From Plumapathes pennacea (Eukaryota; Cnidaria; Anthozoa; Antipatharia; Myriopathidae), in contig OZ038470.1 of assembly GCA_964036295.1 (NCBI GenBank), positions 5,873,578 to 5,937,577 of the forward strand: 64,000 nucleotides of DNA, written 5' to 3'. The notes under the pieces were generated by a model. It made no database searches and was not told where the DNA came from. It saw only the letters and a list, made by a program, of their open reading frames with translations. The position numbers were made by a program, and so were the translations under genes. Below, in pieces: positions 26,401 to 36,061 of the stretch (position 1 is the first letter of the stretch; every line of letters starts with the position of its first letter).

Positions 26401-29400
26401 ACTTTGACAAGAAACCATAGCTAAATAGTTAATTTACCAATATTGAATGGGGGGAGGGGGGAATGATTGCATCAACAGTTTTGTCCGCTATTGTAGGTAG
26501 TAAACACATCGCAGTTTATAAAATAAAGAGCCACATACAAACATACAGGTATATAAACCACACTCCATTGGTTTGCTTTGGTATAGGTTTGACTAGTAAA
26601 ATCATTTTTTGAATTTTGTTTGCAACAAATTACTTGATGTTTGTATGCTATATGCCAGGATGAATGACAGTAGAGCTAAAACTTGTACATCGTTCTCTAT
26701 GGTACTATTGGTAAGCTTGTCCAAACCACATCAGCTTTTAGCTGTATGATCCAGTGTACAATAAATATATACTGTACAGTGCATGGACTGACCAGAAATT
26801 GGACAGTAGGGCTAGTAGACAATCAATTTCAAGGCTTCCAAGGCACGGGGGTCACCTCGGCTGTTTTTATGCACATTCCAATGAAGCCACGCATCCGAAG
26901 CAGTTTCAAATCTGTGTCCCTTGGTTCTTCGTTACACATGGTAAGTCCGGGGAGTTTACAACTGAATTATCTAATGCAAATCCGTTCAACGTACTGGACA
27001 TAAAAACGCAATTCTGTTGCCGACGGATGAACTACGTTCACTGAGACTATTGGATTTGTAGAGCCGGTACAAATAAGAACCAAATTGTAACAACTTAACA
27101 AAACAGTGCATTACATGCAGTAAATACACCTGGTCACTGCAAGAAATGAAAGAAGGGGCCGGTGTTGTGAATAGTCATTGATATTTCAGTGTTAAATTCA
27201 ACCTCAATGGTTGCTTTAACTGATCATTATGACGAAACAAGGGCAATATTTTAGCTGCAGTAGAAGAGAGTATATCGTTAGCCCCGCCTAAACTAAGTTT
27301 AGTATTGCGATGCAAATCTCTGTTTGACACCGTCCTTATACCGGCCGAGGTAAAGCTGAAATCGTGTATTGCATACGATGTTGGTAGTTTATTGTCAATC
27401 GATGGCGTGTAAACAAAACCGAGAGGTTTTTGTTTGTTTTTTCTCGGAGTCGGGTATATTCAATTAACATAATTTTGTGGTAGCGTCCCTCTCATTGATA
27501 TTTTCAACTTCTTTTTCCCGCATTCCTTCTAAAGGGGAACTCAGAGAGTGCACAAACCCAGAACGATGACACTCGTAACGAGAACTATGCTTTTAGCTGT
27601 ATGATCCAGTGTACAATAAATATATACTGTACAGTGCATGGACTGACCAGAAATTGGACAGTAGGGCTAGTAGACAATCAATTTTTTTTGATAAAAATAG
27701 AAATAAACATAGTAATGAAACATAATTATCTAACCTTCCAGGAGCGATGATTGCCAGATCTTCTGCAAAACATCTTTGCATTCATCATGAGATAGAAATT
27801 CTACCTCTGTTTTGTACATTGCATTCTCCATGTTGACAATGCACACTTCTGATACAGCTAATGTGCATGCTACCCCACACGAAGCTGCTGGTAACACTTC
27901 TGCCTCTACTAAGGCATTTAGCAAGGTGGACTTCCCATCTCCTGTTTGCCCACATAAAACAAGCCGTTTACATTCCTCAAATGTAAAGTTCTCCCACTTC
28001 TCTTCTACTTTTTCGATGGCATTCCTGCATGACAGGATTTGAAAAACAAACAAACAAGAGATCAATAAAGAACAAAGCAATGGTGTCATAACCTTAACCA
28101 TTTGTGTCCTTCAGCAGACATCAGTATATGCCAAAGGGAGTAAATATAATGGAAAATGTGTGCAAATTATGTGTTGAATCAAACAACTACTAACTGTAAG
28201 AAATCCAAAGACTGGAGCCAATTAAATGCACATTTACACACTAAGCAGGGATAGAACTTACTATTTTTTCTTACTAGGCAGCCGGACTAGTAGACCCCAA
28301 ATTTTACTAGTCCACCAAGATTTTTACTGGTCCAATACAAGTGATACAAATTTTAAATGCAATGACGCGCTCTGGATACAACACTGGCTTGTGATAGTTT
28401 ATTGGACAGCCGGACTAAATTGTGGGCAATTTTACTAGTCCGAGGTCATTTTTACTAGTGATCGGACAAGAGGACTACTGCTAACTTTGAACCCTGCTAA
28501 GTATTTTACAAGTTATACCATTATCTACTCTATTCTACCCACTATTCTAATATTATTCTGCAATATTATAGCATGTCATGAGATCAGAACCACAAGGCAG
28601 TCGAAGGAACAACTGCACAACCAAAAAACTCCAAAATAACTATAAGCCATGAAGGTATGTGCCATCCAAAAAGTATTCTGGAAATAGGGCATAAATAATT
28701 AACGTACATTTTTTGTCTTTTTGGTCTGAAATAGGGTAGTAGATTTTCCTCAGTGTTCCTGTATTTAGTCTGAAACACCCAATTTGCTCCCTATCTCAGA
28801 CCAAAAGGACAAAACTTATGGTATTTAATGCCCTAAAATTTTGGGAATAGGTCTGAAATAGGGTAAGAATCTTCAGAACTGTGCAGCACACTCCCATACA
28901 AAATTATGAGTACCTAGAAGTACAGATTCATACCTGAATTCTACTGGAGCATTCACACTCATCACTGCAGAACTGAGATCCTTAAGAGCATTCTTTTGCT
29001 TCTCGTAGTACATTTTGACCTCTTCAGGTGAAGAGCCTTCAGGGATGAACTGTATCATGTCTTTTGATCCAGTTCCAAGCACACTACTGATACAAAAATA
29101 GCCATTCTTGATTTAGAAGAAACTAAATTTAATATTTTTCCAGGTATCATTTTTATCTACAGTAACATGTCTTTATCATGTCGAATATGTACAGTCAACT
29201 CCCTCTTAATGGGCAACACCCCTTTCAAGACAGGCACCTATCTAAGATGGACACCTGGTAGGAGTGGTCCCTACTGTTTCTTCATTCATTTACTCTAACT
29301 GACTGACACCTCTCTAAAATGTACAGTTGGAGAGGGAGTTGACTGTAATATTGGTAAAATTAATGTCCAGTAAATACATGTTGACCAGTTCCTGCTGGTC

Positions 29401-30357
29401 GCAACTCCAGTGGAGGGGAAGACCAGGGTTGAAACTAACTAGTATATATATATATATATAGCAAATGATGCCTGCATACCTCTCATATGGGTCGACCTCC
29501 ATGGCTTCCACCTCATCTAGAGTATCTACAGGTACAGTCCCAGTGTTGCCATACTCTATGTAACGCAAATCTGGATACACACACGGTTTCTGTTTGCCGC
29601 ATAACTCTTCCTTTATTCTATTGCATGTTTCTGAGACCAGTCTGACCATAGGAATCCCTTCTCCTGGCGGAAAACTCATCATGGTTTGTGCAACGGCTTT
29701 GGTGAAGAATGGGCACCACGAAGCCTCAGGGCCACTTTGGTTGATTTGGGACAACTCAGTCGCCCCACACGACATAAAATATACAATACCAGTGCCTTCC
29801 TTCACAGCATCCCTGGCTTCTTTGTTAAATCGACCGGAAGTGTACCCACCAAGCGTTGCGGGCGGTCGGGGATCGGGATAGGCAAGGGCTCCAGAATAGC
29901 AAGACTCCAGCAATAACCAAACCTTGCCATCGGGAAGTGCGTCTTGCAACTGGGCCATGCAGTCCCTGAGAACTTCGCCAGATATAGACCTCTCATAAAA
30001 TAATTGCCCTTCACTCGGGTCTGGGGAATCGCTCATCATCAAGTGAAGCTCCCCAGTACGCTGATTTACAACGCCATGCGTACAGACATACACGACGGCT
30101 TGGGAGGGCTTTGGGTCTGCTTCCCTGCACTCATCAATGAATAACCTCATGTAGGTCTTAAAAGATTCACACGAAACGTTCGCGTGGTGGTTAAACGGCG
30201 CTCCAGACGTGTCATGAAGTGCGTTTCCAATTGTTTCGACCGCGGTGTTGATAGCGTCCGTGTCGTAATGTCTCCCCGCTCCCTTGGGCCGTGGAACATG
30301 TAGGGCAATTGCCACTGTGGGGAACATTGCCTTCCTCCTTTTTTCGGGGAACGACAT
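14492..30357 (-). CDS. Caspase-like protease / SLIP-GC-like GTPase fusion, copy B (complete)
   Basis: Fourteen exons: 30357-29480, 29083-28934, 28024-27735, 25859-25681, 23350-23180, 22669-22598, 21456-21347, 19557-19461, 17594-about 17427, 17244-17062, 16539-16363, 16004-15729, 15206-14955 and 14647-14492 (TGA). Phases agree and give about 1,052 residues. Residues 1-290 form a caspase-like domain with His94 and Cys153 (ESCYSG, close to the metacaspase DSCxSG form). The GTPase follows: GQTGDGKST near 368-376, DIPG near 539-542, TQND near 602-605 (G4 with Gln for the usual Lys), and SAK near 663-665. Exons 10-14 are charged and helical, as in large dynamin-like GTPases. There is no signal peptide or membrane segment, so the protein is probably intracellular. 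The function is inferred: a GTPase switch linked in cis to a protease, reminiscent of GBP/caspase immune modules. The exon 9 donor is unsure; the frame stays open to about 17367. Confidence 0.85.
15352..15371. repeat. G homopolymer in intron 12 of copy B
   Basis: A run of about 20 G between the last exons of copy B, absent from copy A. It is likely to be length-variable. Confidence 0.8.
17673..17871. mobile_element. Small TIR element (hAT5-like), undisturbed copy
   Basis: It is flanked by AAAAC at 17668-17672 and 17872-17876, with CAGTG and CACTG ends. It is orthologous to the interrupted copy at 2667-3090. It contains a T-run of about 30. Confidence 0.8.
18581..18764. mobile_element. 184-bp TTAA-flanked MITE (CCCTxTCACTCC family)
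   Basis: TTAA is at 18577-18580 and 18765-18768. The ends are CCCTGTCACTCC and GGAGTGAAAGGG. The matching intron of copy A has a single TTAA (3738-3741) and no insert, a direct empty site. CCC ends and TTAA duplications fit piggyBac-type non-autonomous elements (from family knowledge). Confidence 0.85.
20953..21230 (-). mobile_element. tRNA-derived SINE
   Basis: It is flanked by TAAGTAA at 20946-20952 and 21231-21237. On the minus strand the head reads like a Ser/Leu-type tRNA: A box TGGCTGAGTGGTTAGGGCG, an anticodon-arm-like GACTTGAAATCC, and B box GGTTCAAGTCCC. A non-tRNA body and a T-rich tail follow. It lies in intron 7 of copy B and is absent from copy A. Confidence 0.8.
23465..24035 (+). 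mobile_element. 5'-truncated LINE 3' end (CR1/L2-like)
   Basis: The plus strand encodes the typical C-terminal end of a non-LTR reverse transcriptase (IWNSLPNEYKSM, then SNFKRRVRALPLNDF). A GT-rich tract, an untranslated region and a short ATTG-repeat tail follow at about 24008-24028. Copy A lacks it at the matching position. Confidence 0.75.
24394..24637. mobile_element. MITE, GGGCCCAGTTGTTC family
   Basis: The ends CAGGGCCCAGTTGTTCGAAGC-like and GCTTTGAACAAACCCAGCCCTG-like are inverted. Related copies lie at about 30752-30969 and 55968-56264. It lies in intron 4 of copy B, within a stretch absent from copy A. No certain target duplication was seen. Confidence 0.65.
26734..27684. repeat. 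Insertion of the gene's own upstream DNA between 96-bp direct repeats
   Basis: Positions 26734-26829 and 27589-27684 are identical over 96 bases. Between them, 26830-27588 is a close copy of 31017-31778 from upstream of the same gene. Intron 3 of copy A has the 96-bp unit once and no insert. Confidence 0.85.
28246..28496. mobile_element. 251-bp TIR element with 5-bp target repeat
   Basis: It begins CAGGG and ends CCCTG, with exact CTAAG repeats at 28241-28245 and 28497-28501. The interior has several ACTAGTCC-type motifs. The 5-bp duplication matches the hAT5-like elements at 6681 and 17673, although the inner sequence differs. Confidence 0.7.
29443..29460. repeat. TA dinucleotide repeat
   Basis: A short (TA)n run just outside the exon 1 donor of copy B, absent from copy A. 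Confidence 0.8.
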
Positions 30358-32543
30358 GGTGTACAAAATAAAGGAACTGTTACTTCGTGTTTCGGCGCCA
30401 AAACTTCGGGTGAGCTGGCCCGCTGCCAGAGTTGGTGAAGGCCAGGTGCTAGAACGCAGGGATTTTCTTCACAAATGACCGAGCGATGCTTAGTAGACTG
30501 GAACCAGATCAAAACGACGAGCGCGGCCAGCTGAAAGCCACTCAGTTTTCCAACCAGTATGTAGTCAGAGTGAAATGCGCACTTATGAGCTTTGAAGGCA
30601 AAAGTTACATGTGCCAGAAATAAAGATCAGATCCTTTTATTGATAGCCCGCATTCTTTTTTTTTTTTTTTTTTTTTTTTTTCTGCCAATTGAAGAAAAAA
30701 AAAACAACAACAACAACTCTAGATACTCTATTTAGTTTACTGACCTTCTGGGCCCGGTTGTTCAAAGCCCGGTTAGGCTAACTCCAGCTTAAGGCTAAAT
30801 TTTGTTGCCATTTTTATTCCTACAACTACAAGCGTTTGCTCACAAAATGACTCCATCGCTAACTTTTTAGCTGTAGTCTTTAATCCTGCAGTTTGTTGAG
30901 CAAAAACGCAAGAGAAAGAATTTGGTTAACCCTAGGTTACCTTAACCTGGCTTTGGACAACCCGGCCCAGGTTTGCTATTTTGTGGATACTCGCCTCATA
31001 CCCCCCACCCCCGGTTTGGCTTCCAAGGCACGGGGGTCGCCTCGGCTGTTTTTATGCACATTCCGATGAAGCCACGCATCCGAAGCAGTTTCAAATCTGT
31101 GTCCCTTGGTTCTTCGTTACACATGGTAAGTCCGGGGAGTTTATAACTGAATTATCTAATGCAAATCCGTTCAACGTACTGGACATAAAAACGCAATTCT
31201 GTTGCCGACGGATGAACTACGTTCACTGAGACTATTGGATTTGTAGAGCCGGTACAAATAAGAACCAAATTGTAACAACTTAACAAAACAGTGCATTACA
31301 TGCAGTAAATACACCTGGTCACTGCAAGAAATGAAAGAAGGGGCCGGTGTTGTGAATAGTCATTGATATTTCAGTGTTAAATTCAACCTCAATGGTTGCT
31401 TTAACTGATCATTATGACGAAACAAGGGCAATATTTTAGCTGCAGTAGAAGAGAGTATATCGTTAGCCCCGCCTAAACTAAGTTTAGTATTGCGACGCAG
31501 ATCTCTGTTTGACGCCGTCTTTATACCGGCCGAGGTAAAGCTGAAATCGTGTATTGCATACGATGTTGGTAGTTTATCGTCAATCGATGGCGTGTAAACA
31601 AAACCGAGAAGTTTTTGTTTGTTTTTTCTCGGAGTCGGGAATATTCAATTAACATAATTTCGTGGTAGCGTCCCTCTCATTGATATTTTTTTTAACTTCT
31701 TTTTCCCGCATTCCTTCTAAAGGGGAACTCAGAGAGTGCACAAACCCAGAACGATGACACTCGTAACGAGAACTATGCATCAGAATCCAGCAATCCGCAC
31801 AATACAGAAGATAATAGAGTTGGAGATCAAGAACGATTCCCAGAACCAAAGGTGTCACCGGTCGCAATTCTTTCCTTCACGTATTGATCGATGTTAGATT
31901 TTATATTTAATATATAACATAATATCCATGATGGGTAATGGGCATCAAATGCATGTGGCAGTAGAATTCTAAATTGTACTGGAGTTGCAAAAAACAATAA
32001 AAAAAGAGAGAGAAAGTCAGACATCATCCACCAAAAAAGCAATCGGAGATGGGGAACCGCAGTTTTGAATCTAAATACCCGGCCCGAAGTGTCCATCTAC
32101 ATTATGTATCACCGAACCCTGCCCCGTCTATTTAAAAATGTATTTGACTGATATAGTGGGACCTTAGCACAAAGATTGAGGTTAGTTTTATTGTTTGGGA
32201 AACGCTATTCAAGCGATAGCGGAGAGAGAGAGAGTTTTGCGAGAAAAAAGTATTAGAAATACCTCAAGACTAGACAGGGTTGGCACACAGGCCCGTAGTG
32301 GGAAATGGACGCTCCCAGTAATGGTCTCCTGGGTAGAGATGTTCGATCGTCCAAATCAAATGAAACGTCCAGGCAATTTTAACTAATGATTTTAGGGCCG
32401 CGGCGACTTTTGTAAAACAATACGACCATGCCGGCCATACAAATCCAAAATATTGGAACTTCAAAACTAAAACAATTCAGTTTATAAGGTATAAACTTGG
32501 ACGGGGGACGAAAACAAACAATTTAATGCTTTTGTTAATTCAG
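30358..32543. other. Intergenic: 5' flank of copy B and start of unique DNA
   Basis: It contains T/A runs near 30655-30712 and a GGGCCCGG-ended MITE (30752-30969). The segment 31017-31778 was also copied into intron 3. Homology to the flank of copy A ends at about 32206, the outer edge of the duplication. No gene was supported. Confidence 0.6.
30752..30969. mobile_element. MITE, GGGCCCGGTTGTTC family
   Basis: The ends GGGCCCGGTTGTTCAAAGC and a near complement ending ACAACCCGGCCC are inverted. Copy A reads straight through at the matching point (GACCTTCAGGTTTGC), giving an empty-site comparison. Confidence 0.7.
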
Positions 32544-35500
32544 TGTTTACCGACGACACTTCTTTGCTGCAGGTAACCAGGCCCAACAAACAGGATGGTC
32601 AAACTCCAAGCTTCTTGGAAAGGGATTCTGAGAATCTAGAAATTTTAAAGAAAGGGGCAGCTAGCAAAACGAAACATACTTCACGTGACCCGCTCGAACA
32701 CGCGGGACAAAAAGCTTTAAGGAATATAAAAGAGATCATCATTCATTCACAGAAAGAACACGAGTACAAGACGATAGAGATACGGAAAAAACAACACGGT
32801 TTGTGGAGTCGTATGAATGATTTTGTCTAAACATCCTTGTAGTATTTATACTAACTAGTTCAAGTCAAATCTATTACCCAAAAAATAAAATCGTAGACTA
32901 GTGAAACCATCAGATTCGCCTGAAAAAGATTTTTGTTTTTGTAGCCAAACTTGGTATCGCTCTTGAAGGAGGAGTCACTTGTCCTATCATACCTGGCGAC
33001 CCAGGCATTTTCATCAAAGCTGTCATTCCAGGAGGACCCGCGGACGGCAAATTAAAGAAAGGAGACAGGATTCTAAAGGTGAAGTAATACGGGCAACCTT
33101 TTCTTGCAACTTGTCGTGCAACTGCGGCCTGTGTTGCACGTATTACTACCAACGCACGCAACAAAATTTCTTGTTGCGAGTTGCGGCAACATGTTGCAAA
33201 AAGTAGACTTGGCTTCTACTTTTTGCAACATGTTGCCGCAACTTGCAACACGAAATTTTGTTGCAGAACAAGTTGCGTGCGTAGGTCGTAATCACGTGCA
33301 ACAACAGACCGCAATTCGCTACGCAACTTTGGTGCACGACAAGTTGCAAGAAAATGTTGCCCGTATTACTTCACCTCAACGGTAAAACCCTAGTTATAGA
33401 ACGTAATTGCAGTTCTGAAGTGGCAAGTGCAATTGCACAAAATCCTTTCATGAAGCGTTGTGTTAAGCTTCGTGACTTTATGTGCTTTCTATTTCCAGGT
33501 CAATGGTGTAAATTTGACTCGGGTAACTCTGAAGTTTGCTATCGGCGCGATAAACAAAGCTCCTGAGAGTGTTCAAATTTACGTCAAGAACGCTTCAAAA
33601 CGTCAGGTGCGTAAATGTTCAATCTCTGTCCACTGTCCAATCAAGCCAAGGCTCACAAAAACTGTGTATAACTTCAGTTAAGTTAACTTCAGTTTCAATA
33701 GTCAGTTATTGTGACCTGCATTGGATAGTCGGACTCGTAAGTCACCCCGAGTTTTCTACCGTTCGGCCGGTGCTGACCCAAGTCGAACTAAGCCACGTAA
33801 GCTGATTACACCAGCCTTTATTATGGAAACTGAATGATTTTCTTGCGACTTGGGCTGACTTGGGTCAACTTGCAAGTGCCTTGCAACGTAAATCCGTAAA
33901 CTACGCACATTTTACAGTTCAGAAAAACTTGGGAATTAAGTTGATTAACTTGGGAGTCGGTTTGTCGTACATTGTTCGTTTAAAACTACACTTCTGTCAG
34001 TTCGTCCCTATATTATCCGGCGTCATTTTAGTACGTGTCTGTTCTCCACAGCAAACGATTAACAGTGTGATGAAAGCCGATTTCATTCAAGGACGGAGCA
34101 GCGGTTTTTTTAGTGAGCAACAGTTGGAAGGCAAGGCTATATGATTTCTGTGATTTGGTCCGTTCTTGCCGTACTACTGCACGTCTGTGTCAGCCGTACA
34201 GTCTATTTTACTTAAACAGGGCAGCTGTATCTTTTGGCAAGGCCTGAGTTGTTGTATTAATGTCCAAGAGCGAACTAATCTGGACTAACTTCTTACTGAA
34301 GTTTATGGAATCGAATATCGTAATGGCACATTTACAGTTACTTATCTCACTCAGTGAGACTGAAATTCTCCTATTTTGTGTGTCCTAGAGTTTCAAGAAG
34401 CATTTTCTGTGTTTGACACAAAAGGACGCGGCAAAATAAGCGCAAGTCAGGTGACCTCCCTCATTCGCTCACTCGGCCACAATATCGACGGATCTCTGCT
34501 TGACGTGTACCTCAACGAGCTAGAACTGACAGGTAAAGCCTCGCCCATTGGTCTGAATGTTGTGTCTAAATGAGGGCATATCTCCCTAACACCATGAAGC
34601 TTTAAACTGAACAAAGAATCTTGATTCTTAGTTCACAGGAATATAAAATTTGCCGAATTCGTCAGGCTGATGAGGATTGTTGTAGAAGAGCAAAATCAAG
34701 AGAGTCACGTGGCGAACGCAATCAGAGTGTTTGATGACGAGGAGACGGGATTCATCAGTATTGACGACCTCAAGGACGCATTTAAACGCATGCCAGGAAA
34801 GGAACGCATGCGCGGCTCTGAGCTGAAGGAGATCTTACGACGAGCGCGCCCAAATAAGGAGGGGAAGATTTCTGCAGAAGGTTGTTACACTGTTTTATTA
34901 CACGACTTCACATTTTCGAGTGCAAATACGGGCCAAGACGAGTGCAAAGATGGTAGCGTATTGCACTCGTCAGGAACCAGATCAACTGGTTTATTAGCTT
35001 ACGTGATCAGTTTTCGCAAGCAAAGTTTACGAACGCGTCATTTTTTTGTTCCATTTTGCGAGCAGCGAGAATGTTTGCCCTGCTTCGTTTGTCGTGTAAT
35101 AAACAATTTATTACACGAAAAGTCGTGCAATACGGCTGTATTTTTACTCGTCAGTTTTATTTTTTCTCGCCTGAAGCAGGCTCGAAAAAATAAAACCGAC
35201 TCGTAAAAATACTCCGCCGTATTGCACTCCTTCCCGTGTAATAACCTCTTTTTATTGTCGTGTGTTTGTTTTATTCTCATTAGGGCCGGAGAAATGTCTT
35301 TTTCTTGAGGCCATCTTTCTCTATGGTGGTATTTTCAGTTTGGGTAGCAAGGATCGATATATTTAGTTTACAAAATACGGCCTTGTTAATCATTGATATT
35401 GCCATAAAATGGATAAAACCAAAAATAACGCTAGCACTGTTATTAGGATGTGGAGAAGCATTGCTGGTGATGAGTGTTATAGTATTTCCACGTGTAATTG

Positions 35501-35663
35501 CGGGGCACAGTTCTCAAATAGGAGTTGAAATCTTCTAGGGTGGACTCGAAATTGGCTTTGACAGTAGAGCTAAACATTTTGTGATTGTTCTTTCTCATCC
35601 GTTGTGCATGTCTTTCCTACAGATTTTGCAACACTTCTGATGCCCTCCATTAACCTTTACTGA
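32544..35663 (+). CDS. PDZ domain plus degenerate calmodulin-like EF-hand protein (5' end not found)
   Basis: Exons placed: 32544-about 32810, 32945-33078, 33499-33606, 34052-34112, 34389-34532, 34632-34880 and 35623-35663 (TGA). Exons 2 and 3 encode a PDZ domain: the carboxylate-binding loop is KLGIALEGG, followed by IPGGPADG and KKGDRILKVNGVNL. Exons 5-7 follow the calmodulin plan, with a 144-nt exon beginning FQEAF and phase-1 introns. The loops are decayed: DTKGRGKISASQ ends in Gln, and DDEETGFISIDD ends in Asp with Glu at position 3, so calcium binding is doubtful. The link between PDZ and EF parts uses a GTGAGC donor at 34113; without it the PDZ part would end at a TGA at 34142. The first listed exon is hydrophilic and fits by phase only, and no convincing ATG exon was seen. 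The product is probably a cytosolic adaptor (inference). Confidence 0.65.
33077..33376. repeat. 300-bp foldback element at a splice donor
   Basis: The left arm from AGGTGAAGTAATACGGGCAAC is mirrored by GTTGCCCGTATTACTTCACCT at the right end. The arms continue to a small centre near 33210-33220 (AGTAGACTTGGCTTCTACT). The left end overlaps the donor of the PDZ exon (exon end at 33078). Confidence 0.85.
35100..35240. repeat. Foldback element in the last intron of the PDZ/EF gene
   Basis: The left arm TTACACGAAAAGTCGTGCAA...TTTTTTCTCG is mirrored by CGAAAAAATAAAACC...GTGTAA. The centre is CCTGAAGCAGG. Related fragments (TTGCACTCG) lie at 34900-34990. Confidence 0.7.
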
Positions 35664-36061
35664 CTTTACTGGCGTCAAAAAGTCATGAAGACCAAACAAA
35701 CGAACTGCCACCTGTGACATGGCAACTTCTTGTCTTCAGAAGGACAGATCGCATGTAACACCAGCAGTGATGATAGAAAACTTCTCCTTTCAATACATGT
35801 GAACTAAGCACTGAGTATGGAGAAAATGACAGGTGATCTTTGCTTGAGTTCAGGCTGAGCAGACTACGAATTATTTTGACACTGCTCACATATTTTGTTC
35901 AGGACACGTAAGGAGAATTATATATACTGGAAATAAAGACAATACAGCGGGAGGTTTTTCAGTCTTGTTCTAAGTAAACCAAAAAGTTCCCCAACCCTTC
36001 CCCCACAGTCCTTGTATGTTCGGAGTCGCTGTGATCGCGGGCGCTTGTTTACCAAAGCAAA
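35664..36061. other. Short intergenic gap
   Basis: It separates the PDZ/EF gene stop from the next calmodulin-like start. Nothing recognisable was seen beyond presumed 3' and 5' untranslated sequence. Confidence 0.5.

Noticed and set aside
33860..34144. PDZ gene ending at TGA 34142
   Set aside because: A good GTGAGC donor at 34113 joins in phase to the EF exon at 34389; the short end is kept only as an alternative form.
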